A stretch of 64,000 nt of DNA from Schumannella soli (GCF_006517435.1 NZ_VHQG01000002.1:255390-319389), one strand, 5' to 3'. Positions 1 through 9,925 are shown, numbered from the stretch's first letter. Numbers and translations are program-made. The notes: generated by a model from the letters alone, not told the origin.

Positions 1-875
1 AGGACGCCGTCGTCGGCTTCTCGCAGTCGGAGAAGGAGGACAACCCCTTCCGCATCGCCGAGACGCAGTCGATCAAGGACGAGGCCGCCAAGGTCGGCGT
101 CAAGAAGTTCATCTCGACCAACGCCCAGTCGACGCTGTCGAAGCAGATCAGCGACATCCAGGACCTGATCTCGCAGGGCGCCAACGTGCTCATCGTCGCG
201 CCCCTCAACAGCGACGGCCTCGAGCCGGCCCTGTCGGCCGCCCGGGCGAAGAACATCCCGGTCATCACGATCGACCGCAAGCTCAACGCCGAGGCCTGCA
301 GCGATTACGTCTCGTTCCTCGGATCGGACTTCGTCGAGCAGGGCAAGCGCGCCGCCGACCAGCTCATCAAGGGCACCGGCGGCAAGGGCAAGGTCGCGAT
401 CCTGCTCGGCGCCTCGGGCAACGGCGTGACCACCGACCGCACCAAGGGCTTCGTCGACGAGATCAAAGCCAAGGGATCGGGCATCGAGATCGTCGCCCAG
501 CAGACCGGTGACTTCGCCCGCGACAAGGGCCAGTCGGTGACCGAGCAGCTGCTGCAGTCGAACCCGGAGATCACCGCGATCTACGCCGAGAACGACGAGA
601 TGGGCCTCGGCGCTCAGGCCGCGATCATCGCCGCCGGCAAGACCCCCGGCAAGGACATCCAGATCTACTCGATCGACGGCACCAAGAACGCCGTGTCGCA
701 GATCGTCGCCGGACAGTACAACGGCGTCATCGAGTCGAACCCCCGCTTCGGACCCCTCGCCTTCAAGACCCTGAAGTCGTTCCTCGCGGGCGACCCGGTC
801 GGCCAGGACATCATCATCGAAGACGGCGAGTACGACCCCGACAACGCCGCCAGCAAGGTCGACGGGGCCTTCTGA
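1..875 (+). CDS. Sugar ABC transporter substrate-binding protein, 3' part (YtfQ/RbsB type)
   Basis: The reading frame is already open at base 3 and gives 290 residues to the TGA at 873-875; the signal peptide and N-terminus lie outside the window. The protein is a type I periplasmic-binding fold (Peripla_BP_4). It opens with VGFSQ and an R-AET stretch and contains TGDFARDKG, YAENDEMGLGA and SIDG, which resemble the galactofuranose binder YtfQ more than ribose RbsB. As a lipoprotein or secreted protein it would deliver a furanose-type sugar to the ATPase and two permeases that follow at 1056-4638. Family is clear; the exact sugar is inferred from gene order and motif resemblance. Confidence 0.88.
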   Translation, partial: DAVVGFSQSEKEDNPFRIAETQSIKDEAAKVGVKKFISTNAQSTLSKQISDIQDLISQGANVLIVAPLNSDGLEPALSAARAKNIPVITIDRKLNAEACSDYVSFLGSDFVEQGKRAADQLIKGTGGKGKVAILLGASGNGVTTDRTKGFVDEIKAKGSGIEIVAQQTGDFARDKGQSVTEQLLQSNPEITAIYAENDEMGLGAQAAIIAAGKTPGKDIQIYSIDGTKNAVSQIVAGQYNGVIESNPRFGPLAFKTLKSFLAGDPVGQDIIIEDGEYDPDNAASKVDGAF

Positions 876-1055
876 TCCCCAGCCGGCTCGTCGCATCCTC
901 TCGCCCCGTCGTTCCGACGGCGTCGGGCGAGGCGGATGCGGCGGGCCGGCTCCCGTGCGCGGTCGGCTCGGGCATCCCCGCACGTCGCCCGAACCGCACC
1001 CGAACCCGGGACGCCCCGCGAGGAGCATCCCGACCCGAGGAAGAAAGGTGAGGTC

Positions 1056-2687
1056 GTGACGGAGTCGTCCACCTCGAATCCGGCCGGCGCCGACGTCAGC
1101 AGCGCATCCGCCGGAACCCCGGTGCTGCAGGCGCGCGGCGTCTCGAAGCGCTTCTCGGGCGTGACCGCCCTCGACGGCATCGACTTCACGGTGCTGCCCG
1201 GCGAGGCGCACGCCCTCATGGGCGAGAACGGCGCCGGCAAGTCGACGCTGATCAAGGTGCTCACCGGCGTCTACCAGCCCGACGACGGCGAGCTCGCCCT
1301 GCACGGCGAGCCGGTGCGCTTCGCCCGCCCGCTCGACGCGCAGAAGTCGGGGGTGTCGACCATCTACCAGGAGGTCAACCTGATCCCCCTGATGTCGGTG
1401 GCGCAGAACATCTTCCTCGGCCGCGAACCGCGCGGCTTCCTCGGACTCATCGACCACCGCCGCATGTACGCCGACGCGCGCGAACTGCTCGGCACCTACG
1501 GCATCCAGGTGGATGTGCGTCGCCCGCTGCGCAGCCTGGCCCTCGGCGTTCAGCAGATGGTCGCCCTCGCCCGCGCGGTGAGCATCAACGCCCGCGTCGT
1601 GATCATGGACGAGCCGACCTCGTCGCTCGAGACCGCCGAGGTCGAGACGCTGTTCCGCGTGATCGGGATGCTGCGGGCCGAGGGCATCGCGATCGTCTAC
1701 GTGAGCCACCGCATGGACGAGATCTACCGCGTCTGCGAGAAGGTCACCGTGCTGCGCGACGGCAAGGTGGTGCACGTCGGCGATCTCGCCGAGCTGCCCC
1801 GCGTCGAGCTCGTCTCGAAGATGCTCGGCCGCAGCGTCGACGCCGTCGCGAAGGGCGGCGCGACCTCGTTCAGCGAGGACTCGCACGTCAGCGAGGCCAC
1901 CCCGGTGCTGACCGCGACCGACCTCAGCCGCCGCCACCAGATCGACGGCGTCGGCCTCACCATCCGCCCCGGCGAGGTCGTCGGCCTCGGCGGACTGCTC
2001 GGAGCCGGCCGCTCCGAGACCCTCAAGGGCATCTCGGGGGTCATGCAGCTCGACCGCGGCTCGGTCGTGATCGACGGGCAGACGGTGCGCTCCGGTTCCG
2101 TGCCCGCCGCGATCCGCGCCGGCATCGTGATGCTGCCCGAAGACCGCAAGGCCGAGGGGATCATCCCCGGCCTCTCGGTGCGCGACAACATCGTGCTCGC
2201 CGCGCTGCCGCGCCTGTCGAAGGCCGGATTCAGCTCGCGCAAGAACCAGGATGCGGTTGTCGACGTCTTCATGAAGCGCCTGCGCATCAAGGCGTCGAGC
2301 CCCGACCAGGCCGTCTCGGAGCTCTCCGGCGGCAACCAGCAGAAGGTCATGATCGCCCGCTGGCTCGCCATGAGCCCCAAGGTGCTGCTGCTCGACGAGC
2401 CGACCCGCGGAATCGACGTCGGTGCGAAGGCCGAGGTTCAGGCGCTCATCGACGAGCTCGCGAAGGAAGGACTGGCGATCGTGCTGGTCTCGAGCGAGCT
2501 CGAGGAGGTCGTCGAGGGCGCCGACCGCGTTGTCGTGCTGCGCGACGGTCAGGTCGTGACCGAGCTGACCGGCGACCAGGTCGACGAGAAGCACCTGCTG
2601 GATGCGATCGCCGGCGACGGCGCCGCCTCGGTCGTCGGCGCGGACGAGCCGACATCCACCACCACCGACACGGAGGAGCCCGCATGA
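1056..2687 (+). CDS. Sugar ABC transporter ATP-binding protein, two ABC domains (RbsA/MglA/YtfR type)
   Basis: 543 residues. Two nucleotide-binding domains are fused, as usual for CUT2 sugar importers. Domain 1 has Walker A GENGAGKST (residues 56-64) and a degenerate signature (LALGVQQM). Domain 2 has a degenerate P-loop region (GGLLGAGRSE), a normal LSGGNQQK signature near residue 423 and Walker B VLLLDEPTRGID. The GTG at 1056 is chosen because it follows a purine-rich AAGAAAGG ribosome site; the frame is open further upstream to 936 but that part is not ABC-like. The stop overlaps the next start (ATGA), so the operon is translationally coupled. It hydrolyses ATP to drive import by the 2684 and 3643 permeases. 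Confidence 0.92.
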   Translation: MTESSTSNPAGADVSSASAGTPVLQARGVSKRFSGVTALDGIDFTVLPGEAHALMGENGAGKSTLIKVLTGVYQPDDGELALHGEPVRFARPLDAQKSGVSTIYQEVNLIPLMSVAQNIFLGREPRGFLGLIDHRRMYADARELLGTYGIQVDVRRPLRSLALGVQQMVALARAVSINARVVIMDEPTSSLETAEVETLFRVIGMLRAEGIAIVYVSHRMDEIYRVCEKVTVLRDGKVVHVGDLAELPRVELVSKMLGRSVDAVAKGGATSFSEDSHVSEATPVLTATDLSRRHQIDGVGLTIRPGEVVGLGGLLGAGRSETLKGISGVMQLDRGSVVIDGQTVRSGSVPAAIRAGIVMLPEDRKAEGIIPGLSVRDNIVLAALPRLSKAGFSSRKNQDAVVDVFMKRLRIKASSPDQAVSELSGGNQQKVMIARWLAMSPKVLLLDEPTRGIDVGAKAEVQALIDELAKEGLAIVLVSSELEEVVEGADRVVVLRDGQVVTELTGDQVDEKHLLDAIAGDGAASVVGADEPTSTTTDTEEPA

Positions 2688-3646
2688 GCTCGGTGACCAT
2701 CCGGCTGCCCCGCCAGGGCGCGGGCCTGGCCCTGCTGCAGAAGTACGGCGTCTACCTGGCGATCGTGCTGATCCTCGTGGCGAACCTGCTCGTCACCCCG
2801 AACTTCTTCACGGTCGACAACCTGCGCACCCAGCTCGTGCAGGTCGTGCCGGTGCTGATCGTCGCGCTCGGCATGGCGCTCGTGATCGGCACGGAGGGCA
2901 TCGACCTGTCGGTGGGCGCGTCGATGGCGATGGCCGCGGCGGTGCTGCCGCTCTACATCGGCTACGGCTTCGTGCCGGCGCTCATCATCGCGCTCGTCGC
3001 GGCGCTCGTGATCGGTCTCACCAACGGCGTGCTGGTCGCCTTCGTCGGCGTGCAGCCGATCGTGGCGACCCTGTCGCTCATGGTCGCCGGCCGCGGCCTC
3101 GCGCTGCTCGTTGCGGGAGAGCAGCTGCGCCCCGTCATCGACCCGAGCGTGCTCGCGCTCGGCCGCGGCACCGTGTTCGGCGTGCCGTGGGCCGTGCTCA
3201 TCGCGGCGGCGCTCGTCGCGATCATCGCGGTGCTCGTGAACCGCACGACCTTCGGCAAGCAGCTGGTCGCCGTCGGCGGCAACCGCCGCGCCGCCGAGCT
3301 CGCCGGCCTGCCGGTGAAGCGCATCCTTCTCGTCATCTACCTGGTCTGCGCGGTGCTCGCCGCGGTCGCCGGCATCATCGGCACCGCGCGTCTCGCGGCG
3401 TCGGTGCCCTCGACGATCGGCAACCTGATCGAGCTGTCGGCGATCACCGCGGTCGTCGTCGGCGGAACGCCCCTGAGCGGCGGCCAGGTGAAGATCGCCG
3501 GCACGGTCGCGGGCGCCCTGCTGCTGCAGATCATCACCGCGACGCTCGTGAAGCACAACGTGCCCGATGCGTACTCGCAGATCATCCAGGCCGCGATCAT
3601 CGTCGTCGCCGTCTACATCCAGCGTGGAAAGGTCTTCACGAAATGA
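2684..3646 (+). CDS. Sugar ABC transporter permease 1 (RbsC family, YtfT-like)
   Basis: 320 residues, almost entirely hydrophobic, with about 8-10 membrane segments and the BPD_transp_2 pattern (GTEGIDLSVGA near the first third, then AGLPVKR and a conserved ELSAITAVVVGGT stretch before the last helices). It overlaps the ATPase gene by 4 bases and the second permease by 4 bases. Two non-identical permeases after one ATPase is the arrangement of the YtfT-YjfF galactofuranose importer, so this and the next protein probably form a heterodimeric channel in the cytoplasmic membrane. The substrate itself is inference. Confidence 0.9.
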   Translation: MSSVTIRLPRQGAGLALLQKYGVYLAIVLILVANLLVTPNFFTVDNLRTQLVQVVPVLIVALGMALVIGTEGIDLSVGASMAMAAAVLPLYIGYGFVPALIIALVAALVIGLTNGVLVAFVGVQPIVATLSLMVAGRGLALLVAGEQLRPVIDPSVLALGRGTVFGVPWAVLIAAALVAIIAVLVNRTTFGKQLVAVGGNRRAAELAGLPVKRILLVIYLVCAVLAAVAGIIGTARLAASVPSTIGNLIELSAITAVVVGGTPLSGGQVKIAGTVAGALLLQIITATLVKHNVPDAYSQIIQAAIIVVAVYIQRGKVFTK

Positions 3647-4638
3647 CCGCCATCGAGCCCAGCGCGGGCCCCGCGTCGTCGTCGCAGCTCGCCCGCGAGC
3701 GTGCGGTCGGGGCGGTGCAGTCCTTCGGCGCGCCGATCGTGCTGGTGATCGTCGTGATCGTGGCGTCGTTCTCGTTCCCGACGTTCTTCACCGCGACGAA
3801 CCTGACCAACATCCTGCTGCAGTCGTCGTTCCTGCTCATCGTCGGCATCGGCATGACCTTCGTGATCGTGACCGGCGGGATCGACCTCTCGGTCGGCTCG
3901 GTGTTCGCCCTCGGCGGTGTGCTCGCCGCCTATGCCTCGCAGTGGGGATGGGTGGCGGCGCTGGTCGTGCCGCTCGTCGTCGGCGCGCTGATCGGGGCGA
4001 TCCAGGGAGCTCTGGTCGCCTGGGGCGGCATGGCGCCGTTCATCGTCACGCTCGCCGGCCTGCTGGCCGTGCGTGGCATCGTGCTCGCCATCACGAACGG
4101 CGGATCGACGACGCCGCTCATCACGGATCCGGTGCTCAAGGTGATCGGCCAGGGCGGCCTCGCCGGCATCGAGTGGCCGGTGATCATCGGCCTCGTGCTG
4201 CTGGTGATCGGGATCGTGCTGCTGACCCGCTCGCGCACCGGCCAGGGCGTCGTCGCGGTCGGCGGCTCGGAGAACGCCTCCACTCTCATGGGTCTGCCGG
4301 TCGCGCGCGTGAAGATGTCGGTCTACGTGCTGAGCGGCATCATGGCGGCGCTCGCCGGAGCCCTCAACGCGGCCTACACGTCGTCGGGTGTGCCGGTCGT
4401 CGGCGTCGGCATGGAGCTGTCGGCGATCTCGGCCGTCGTCATCGGCGGAACCCTGCTGACCGGCGGCAAGGGATCCCTCATCGGCACCCTCGCCGGCGTG
4501 CTGCTGCTGGGCGTGATCCAGAACATCATCAACCAGGTCGGATCGCTGACCTCGTCGGTGCAGTCGATCGTCTCCGGCGGCTTCCTCGCGGTGGTCGTCA
4601 TCATCCAGACGGTGCTGTCGCGACAGCAGCGGCTGTAG
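3643..4638 (+). CDS. Sugar ABC transporter permease 2 (RbsC family, YjfF-like)
   Basis: 331 residues from the ATG at 3643, which overlaps the previous stop as ATGA. The open frame extends upstream to 2602, but that part is a shadow of the first permease gene. It has the same family hallmarks (TGGIDLSVGSVFALGG, MGLPVARVK, ELSAISAVVIGGT) and a polar N-terminal tail of about 25 residues before the first helix. It is the last gene of the transporter operon. It is related to but clearly distinct from its neighbour, which supports a heterodimeric permease rather than a recent duplication. Confidence 0.9.
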   Translation: MTAIEPSAGPASSSQLARERAVGAVQSFGAPIVLVIVVIVASFSFPTFFTATNLTNILLQSSFLLIVGIGMTFVIVTGGIDLSVGSVFALGGVLAAYASQWGWVAALVVPLVVGALIGAIQGALVAWGGMAPFIVTLAGLLAVRGIVLAITNGGSTTPLITDPVLKVIGQGGLAGIEWPVIIGLVLLVIGIVLLTRSRTGQGVVAVGGSENASTLMGLPVARVKMSVYVLSGIMAALAGALNAAYTSSGVPVVGVGMELSAISAVVIGGTLLTGGKGSLIGTLAGVLLLGVIQNIINQVGSLTSSVQSIVSGGFLAVVVIIQTVLSRQQRL

Positions 4639-4680
4639 TCGGCGGGACTGCGGTCGGCGCGGCTGTGGTCGGCGCGGTGC
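4636..4680 (+). repeat. Three imperfect 15-base tandem units after the transporter operon
   Basis: Three consecutive 15-base units at 4636-4650, 4651-4665 and 4666-4680 share the core GGTCGGCG or AGTCGGCG followed by a GGxxTG-like end. They begin at the stop codon of the permease gene and fill most of the gap to the next gene. No clear hairpin with a T-run follows, so I do not call a terminator. Confidence 0.5.
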
Positions 4681-4698
4681 GCGGGGGAGGATGACGGC

Positions 4699-5190
4699 AT
4701 GCTCCCTCGCGCTCTCCGTCCCGCCGTCGCCTGGTTCTCGCGCACGAAGCTGTTCCGCACGGTCGGCCCGAGCGTCATGCCCGGCTTCGAGAGGGCGCTC
4801 ACCGTCGCGACCGGCGGCCGCGTGATCTCGAGCGGACTCATCGTCCCCTCGCTCGAGCTGCACACGACGGGCGCCCGCAGCGGCGAGCGGCGCTCGGTCA
4901 AGCTCATGTGCTGTCCGACGCGCGGCGGCTGGTACGTGACGGGCAGCAACTTCGCGCGCTCCGCGCATCCCGCCTGGACCGCGAACCTGTTCGCCCATCC
5001 CGACGCCGCCATCACGATCAACCTCGTGACGATTCCCGTGCGGGCGTCGCTCGTCGCCGAGGATCGCCGAGAGGAGGTCTGGGCCGAACTGGAGGCGAAC
5101 TGGCCCGGCTACCGCGGCTACGAGCGAACGGCCCAGCGCGAGCTGCGCATCTTCAGGCTCGAGCCGGCGCTGGAGCGGGAGGCGGTCTGA
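4699..5190 (+). CDS. Nitroreductase/quinone reductase family deazaflavin (F420)-type oxidoreductase
   Basis: 163 residues. The middle carries the family pattern LELHTTGARSGERRSV, then GGWYVTGSNF and HPAWTANLFAHPDA, as in the DDN/FGD-like split beta-barrel proteins (DUF385) that use reduced F420 to reduce quinones or nitro compounds. The N-terminus is basic and partly hydrophobic, as is common in this family. The ATG is preceded by a good GGGGGAGG ribosome site. It stands alone between the sugar transporter and a tRNA gene. The cofactor is inferred from the family; flavin use cannot be excluded. Confidence 0.8.
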   Translation: MLPRALRPAVAWFSRTKLFRTVGPSVMPGFERALTVATGGRVISSGLIVPSLELHTTGARSGERRSVKLMCCPTRGGWYVTGSNFARSAHPAWTANLFAHPDAAITINLVTIPVRASLVAEDRREEVWAELEANWPGYRGYERTAQRELRIFRLEPALEREAV

Positions 5191-5240
5191 TCGGGCGGTC
5201 TGCAGGGCTGCGGATGGTCGGCGGCGCCCGATCGGGATGC

Positions 5241-5246
5241 TAGGCT
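5241..5246 (+). promoter_or_regulatory. -10 box of the tRNA-Ala gene
   Basis: TAGGCT lies 11 bases before the mature tRNA 5' end. It matches the actinobacterial TANNNT -10 type, which recurs in this window. No convincing -35 is visible. Confidence 0.5.
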
Positions 5247-5257
5247 TTTCGAGTTCC

Positions 5258-5333
5258 GGGCCCATGGCGCAGTTGGTAGCGCGTCTCGTTCGCAATGAGA
5301 AGGTCGGGGGTTCGAATCCCCCTGGGTCCACCA
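5258..5333 (+). tRNA. tRNA-Ala (anticodon CGC)
   Basis: A full cloverleaf can be folded by hand: the acceptor stem GGGCCCA pairs with TGGGTCC; the D stem is GCGC/GCGC; the anticodon stem TCTCG/TGAGA carries loop TTCGCAA with CGC at 5291-5293; the T stem is five GC pairs around TTCGAAT. CCA is encoded at 5331-5333. Anticodon CGC reads the GCG alanine codon, one of the commonest codons here. A strong hairpin follows 20 bases downstream. Confidence 0.96.
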
Positions 5334-5352
5334 TCGGAGACACCGAGAACAC

Positions 5353-5388
5353 CACAGAAGAGCCCCGCTTCGGCGGGGCTCTTCTGTG
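5353..5388. terminator. Rho-independent-like terminator between tRNA-Ala and the convergent aldo/keto reductase
   Basis: A perfect 16-pair stem (CACAGAAGAGCCCCGC and its complement) closes on a TTCG tetraloop at 5369-5372. Because the flanking genes converge, it can serve both strands. The T-run is short, as usual in this GC-rich genome. Confidence 0.85.
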
Positions 5389-5406
5389 TTCCGGGACTCT
5401 CCGCGA

Positions 5407-6402
<996 letters not shown>

Positions 6403-6481
6403 TCACTGGGTCGGGGCGCGACGAGGGAGGTTCTGCTGAGGGGTGTACCGACGGAGCCTCTCAGCCGCGGCCGCGACGGCG

Positions 6482-6487
6482 TAGCGT
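6482..6487 (+). promoter_or_regulatory. -10 box of the cupin-CMD unit
   Basis: TAGCGT, 20 bases before the cupin ATG. An AAGGAG ribosome site follows at 6497-6502, so the mRNA would have a very short leader. Confidence 0.4.
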
Positions 6488-6507
6488 GCGCCGCGGAAGG
6501 AGCATCC

Positions 6508-6915
6508 ATGAACATCGAACCCGCCCGCCCCACGACGAAGAACCCGCCGGAGCAGTTCGCCGGCGACGTCTGGGTCGACCCGATCATCGCGCCCCGCGAC
6601 GGTGACCAGCGCGCCACGCTCGCCCGCGTGCGTTTCGCGCCCGGAGCCCGAACCGCCTGGCATTCGCACGCGCGCGGCCAGTTCCTGCACGTCACCGCCG
6701 GAATCGCCCGCTTCGGCACGCGCGACGGCGAGATCGTCGAGCTGCACGCGGGGGACACGCTCTACACGCCGCCAGGTCAGGAGCACTGGCACGCCTCGGC
6801 GCAGGGCACGTTCATGGAGCATCTCGCGCTGCTCGAGCTCGCCGACGACCCCGCGACGACCACGGTCTGGGCGGAGCACGTCACCGACGCCGAGTTCGAG
6901 GGAGGAGCGCGGTGA
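6508..6915 (+). CDS. Cupin domain protein (small single-domain)
   Basis: 135 residues from ATG 6508, six bases after an AAGGAG ribosome site. The open frame extends to 5386 but the upstream part is a shadow of the aldo/keto reductase. Both cupin motifs are visible: TAWHSHARGQ with two metal His, and HAGDTLYTPPGQEHWH with the last His. Short cupins like this often sit beside carboxymuconolactone decarboxylase-like genes, and here the stop overlaps the next start (GTGA). A quinone- or oxidant-related role is a guess from that pairing. Confidence 0.87.
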   Translation: MNIEPARPTTKNPPEQFAGDVWVDPIIAPRDGDQRATLARVRFAPGARTAWHSHARGQFLHVTAGIARFGTRDGEIVELHAGDTLYTPPGQEHWHASAQGTFMEHLALLELADDPATTTVWAEHVTDAEFEGGAR

Positions 6916-7265
6916 GCGGGCCGGAGCGACCCGGCGCCTCCGAGCAGCCGCGGCAGGTCGGCGGGGGACGTGCCGGCATCGGCGACATCGCGCCGAAGCT
7001 CGCCGAGCTGACCGACGACGTGCTGTTCGCCGACGTCTGGAACCGCGACGGGCTGAGTGCGCGCGACCGCAGTCTCGTGACGGTCGCGGCGCTCGTGACC
7101 GGCGGGGATGCGGCGCAGCTGCGATTCCACCTCGGTCGCGCGGTCGAGAACGGCGTCAGCCGTATCGAGCTGATCGAGGCGATCACCCACCTCGCCTTCT
7201 ACGCCGGCTGGCCGAAGGCCATGACTGCGCTCGGCGTCGCGCGCGAGGTCCTCGGCGCTGACTGA
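6912..7265 (+). CDS. Carboxymuconolactone decarboxylase (CMD) family protein
   Basis: 117 residues, GTG start inside the previous stop. The family signature LSARDRSLVTVAALVTGG is followed by FHLGRAVENGVSRIELIEAI and AFYAGWPKAM. It has no CxxC, so it belongs to the YurZ-like branch rather than the AhpD peroxidase-partner branch. Coupled translation with the cupin suggests both act in one process; the substrate is unknown. Confidence 0.87.
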   Translation: MSGPERPGASEQPRQVGGGRAGIGDIAPKLAELTDDVLFADVWNRDGLSARDRSLVTVAALVTGGDAAQLRFHLGRAVENGVSRIELIEAITHLAFYAGWPKAMTALGVAREVLGAD

Positions 7266-7345
7266 GCGTCGGATGCATCGGGTGCGTCGGGTGTGTCGGC
7301 GAGGTCGCGGAATACGGCGACCCGTGCGCCGGGTTGGGATCTCGC

Positions 7346-8434
7346 GTGAAGCTCTTCGACAGCGCCGAACTCGGCGCCCTCCACCTCCGCAACCGCATCG
7401 TCATGGCCCCGCTCACGCGCACCCGCGCGGGCGAGCACGGCATCCCCAATGACCTGCTGGTCGAGCACTACCGCCAGCGCGCCAGCCTCGGTCTGATCAT
7501 CACCGAGGGCACCTGGCCGGTGCAGGAGGGGCGCTCCTACCTCGGTCAGCCCGGCATCGAGACCGACGCGCAGATCGCCGGATGGCGTCGCGTGACCGAC
7601 GCGGTGCACGCCGAGGGCGGCACGATCGTCATGCAGCTCATGCACGGCGGCCGCGTCTCGCACCCGTCGATCTCGGCCACCCCGCGCATCGTCGGGCCGT
7701 CGGCGCTCGCCGCCCCGGGTGAGGCGCACGCCCCCGAGGGCAAGGTCGCGATGCCGGTTCCGCACGAGCTCAGCCACGACGAGGTGAAGCAGGCTGTCGC
7801 ACAGCACGTGCAGGCCGCGCGCAACGCGATCGCGGCCGGACTCGACGGCGTCGAGGTGCACGGGGCCAACGGCTACCTCGTGCACCAGTTCCTCTCGCCG
7901 GCCTCGAACCAGCGCACCGACGAGTACGGCGGCTCGCCCGAGAACCGCGCCCGCTTCGCCGTCGAGGTCGTCACCGCGGTCGCCGAGGCCATCGGCGCCG
8001 ACCGGGTGGGTATCCGCCTCTCGCCCCAGCACAACATCCAGGGCGCCCTCGAAGAGGACGACGCGGATGCGCTCGCCACCTACACCGCGGTGGCTGCGGG
8101 CATCGCGCCGCTCGGCGTCGCCTTCGTCGACGTGCTGCAGGCCGACATCGCCTCCGAGCTCGTGCAGACCATCCGGACGACCGCAGGCGCCCCGCTCATC
8201 GTGAACACCGGATTCGCCACCGTCACGACCCGCGAGTCGGCTCTCGCGCTGCTCGACGCGGAGCACGGTGACGCGGTCGCCGTCGGCCGCGCGGTCATCG
8301 CCAACCCCGACCTCGTGCACCGCTGGCAGCACGACGAAGAGCTCAACGAGCCGCGCCCCGAGCACTTCTACGGTGCGACCGGCGAGGGCTACACGGATTA
8401 CCCGACGCTCGCCGAGGTGCGCGGCGCGGCGTAG
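7346..8434 (+). CDS. Alkene (ene) reductase, Old Yellow Enzyme family
   Basis: 362 residues from GTG 7346; a TTG at 7334 is an alternative. It begins KLFDSAELGALHLRNRIVMAPLTR, the standard OYE start. It has the FMN-barrel pieces QLMHGGR, the substrate-binding pair in GVEVHGANGYLVHQFLSP, NQRTDEYGGSPENR, and VAVGRAVIANPDL for phosphate binding. NemA/YqjM-like proteins reduce activated C=C bonds and nitroesters with NADPH. It follows the cupin-CMD pair with an 80-base gap and is followed by a hairpin. Confidence 0.93.
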   Translation: MKLFDSAELGALHLRNRIVMAPLTRTRAGEHGIPNDLLVEHYRQRASLGLIITEGTWPVQEGRSYLGQPGIETDAQIAGWRRVTDAVHAEGGTIVMQLMHGGRVSHPSISATPRIVGPSALAAPGEAHAPEGKVAMPVPHELSHDEVKQAVAQHVQAARNAIAAGLDGVEVHGANGYLVHQFLSPASNQRTDEYGGSPENRARFAVEVVTAVAEAIGADRVGIRLSPQHNIQGALEEDDADALATYTAVAAGIAPLGVAFVDVLQADIASELVQTIRTTAGAPLIVNTGFATVTTRESALALLDAEHGDAVAVGRAVIANPDLVHRWQHDEELNEPRPEHFYGATGEGYTDYPTLAEVRGAA

Positions 8435-8452
8435 TCGATCCGGCATCGCGAA

Positions 8453-8481
8453 GGCGGGCCAGCGCGATCCGCTGACCCGCC
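8453..8481 (+). terminator. Terminator-like hairpin after the ene-reductase
   Basis: A 12-pair stem (GGCGGGCCAGCG with CGCTGACCCGCC, one mismatch) around a CGATC loop, 18 bases after the stop codon. No T-run. Confidence 0.6.
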
Positions 8482-8541
8482 CTCGCGGTCGTCACGCGAC
8501 CGCGTGCGAGCGGGCCGCGGAAATCACGGGAGACTAGGGGC

Positions 8542-9852
8542 ATGACCATCCGCACCCTCGACCTGCGCACGACCGGCATCGACGGCTTCGAGTTCCCGCG
8601 GGCGGCGACGAGCTTCGGCTCGGCGACCGCGGCGGCGCAGCACATCATCGACGACGTGCGGGCGCGCGGGCTGGATGCGGTGCGCGAGGTCACGGCCCGC
8701 TTCGACGGCGTCGAGCTCGAGTCCATCGCGGTGCCGGCTGAGGCGATCAGCGCGGCCTGGGAGGCGACGACGCCCGAGCTGCGCGACGCGATCACCCGGT
8801 CGATCGAGCGGGTTCAGGGCGGCCATGCGGCGCAGCTGCCCCAGCCGCGGCGCACCGAGTTCGCCCCCGGCGCCGTCGTCGAGCAGCGCTACCTGCCCGT
8901 GCAGCGCGTCGGCCTCTACGCTCCCGGCGGCCTCGCCGCCTACGCCTCGAGCGTGATCATGAACGTGGTGCCCGCGCAGGTCGCCGGGGCGCCGTCGATC
9001 GCCGTCGTCTCGCCGCCGAGCCGTGAGACGGGGCTGCCGCCCATCCAGGTGCTCGCCGCCTGCGCGGCGCTCGGGGTGACCGAGGTCTACGCCGTCGGCG
9101 GGGCCCAGGCGGTCGCCGCCCTCGCCTACGGACTCCCGGATGCCGGCGGCGGCGCTCCGCTGCGCCCGGTCGACGTGATCACGGGACCCGGCAACGTCTT
9201 CGTCGCCGCCGCGAAGAGCCTCGTGCGCGACATCGTCGGCATCGACTCGATCGCCGGACCGACCGAGATCCTCGTGCTCGCCGACGCGACCGCCGACGCC
9301 GACCTCGTCGCCGCCGACCTGCTCAGCCAGGCCGAGCACGACCCGAACGCCGCCTCGGTTCTCGTCACCGACTCCGCCGAGCTGGCCGCCGCCGTGACCG
9401 AGCGTCTGGATGCGCGTGCCGCCGTGACCGCGAACGGCGACCGCGCCCGGGAGGCGCTCGACGGCGAGCAGTCGATGATCGTGCTCGTCGCCGATCTCGA
9501 CGCCGGCATCGCGCTCGCGAACCGCTACGGCGCGGAGCACCTCGAGCTCGTCACGGCCGACCCGCGCGCGACGCTCGAGCGCATCACGAACGCGGGCGCG
9601 ATCTTCCTCGGTCACTTCTCGCCGGTGTCGCTCGGCGACTACGCCGCCGGCTCGAACCACGTGCTGCCGACCTCGGGCACCTCCCGCTTCTCGTCGGGGC
9701 TCTCGGTGCAGCCCTTCCTGCGTCCCGTGCAGGTCATCGACTACGACGAGGCGGCGCTGCGCGAGATCGGCGACGTCGTCACGACCTTCGCCGACGCCGA
9801 GGGGCTGCCCGCGCACGGGGAAGCGGTCACGGCGCGCACGCGACGCGGCTGA
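8542..9852 (+). CDS. hisD: Histidinol dehydrogenase
   Basis: 436 residues, the usual length. It catalyses the last two steps of histidine synthesis, the NAD-dependent oxidation of L-histidinol to L-histidine. Zinc ligands can be placed by motif: Gln263 and His266 (SQAEHDP), Asp366 (SLGDYAAGSNH) and His425 near the C-terminus (GLPAHGEA); the catalytic Glu-His pair is in the YGAEHLELV stretch. The NAD-site pieces QRVGLYAPGGLAAY and VGGAQAVAALAYG are intact. It stands alone here: no other his gene is next to it, although hisD starts the his operon in many actinobacteria. Confidence 0.97.
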   Translation: MTIRTLDLRTTGIDGFEFPRAATSFGSATAAAQHIIDDVRARGLDAVREVTARFDGVELESIAVPAEAISAAWEATTPELRDAITRSIERVQGGHAAQLPQPRRTEFAPGAVVEQRYLPVQRVGLYAPGGLAAYASSVIMNVVPAQVAGAPSIAVVSPPSRETGLPPIQVLAACAALGVTEVYAVGGAQAVAALAYGLPDAGGGAPLRPVDVITGPGNVFVAAAKSLVRDIVGIDSIAGPTEILVLADATADADLVAADLLSQAEHDPNAASVLVTDSAELAAAVTERLDARAAVTANGDRAREALDGEQSMIVLVADLDAGIALANRYGAEHLELVTADPRATLERITNAGAIFLGHFSPVSLGDYAAGSNHVLPTSGTSRFSSGLSVQPFLRPVQVIDYDEAALREIGDVVTTFADAEGLPAHGEAVTARTRRG

Positions 9853-9869
9853 GCCGGCGCGGCCGACGG

Positions 9870-9925
9870 CGCATCCCGCGGACCGCACCCGGCGACTCGC
9901 ATCCCGCGACCCGCATCCCGCGACC
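9870..9925 (+). repeat. Tandem CGCATCCCGCGACC repeat before the pirin gene
   Basis: Two exact 14-base units abut at 9898-9911 and 9912-9925, with a diverged copy at about 9870-9885. The next bases form the -10 box of the pirin gene, so the repeat occupies its -35 region. Confidence 0.6.

Noticed and set aside
2549-3556. Long open frames antisense to the ABC transporter genes
   Set aside because: Their products are Arg/Asp/His-rich without motifs, typical for reverse frames of GC-rich genes.
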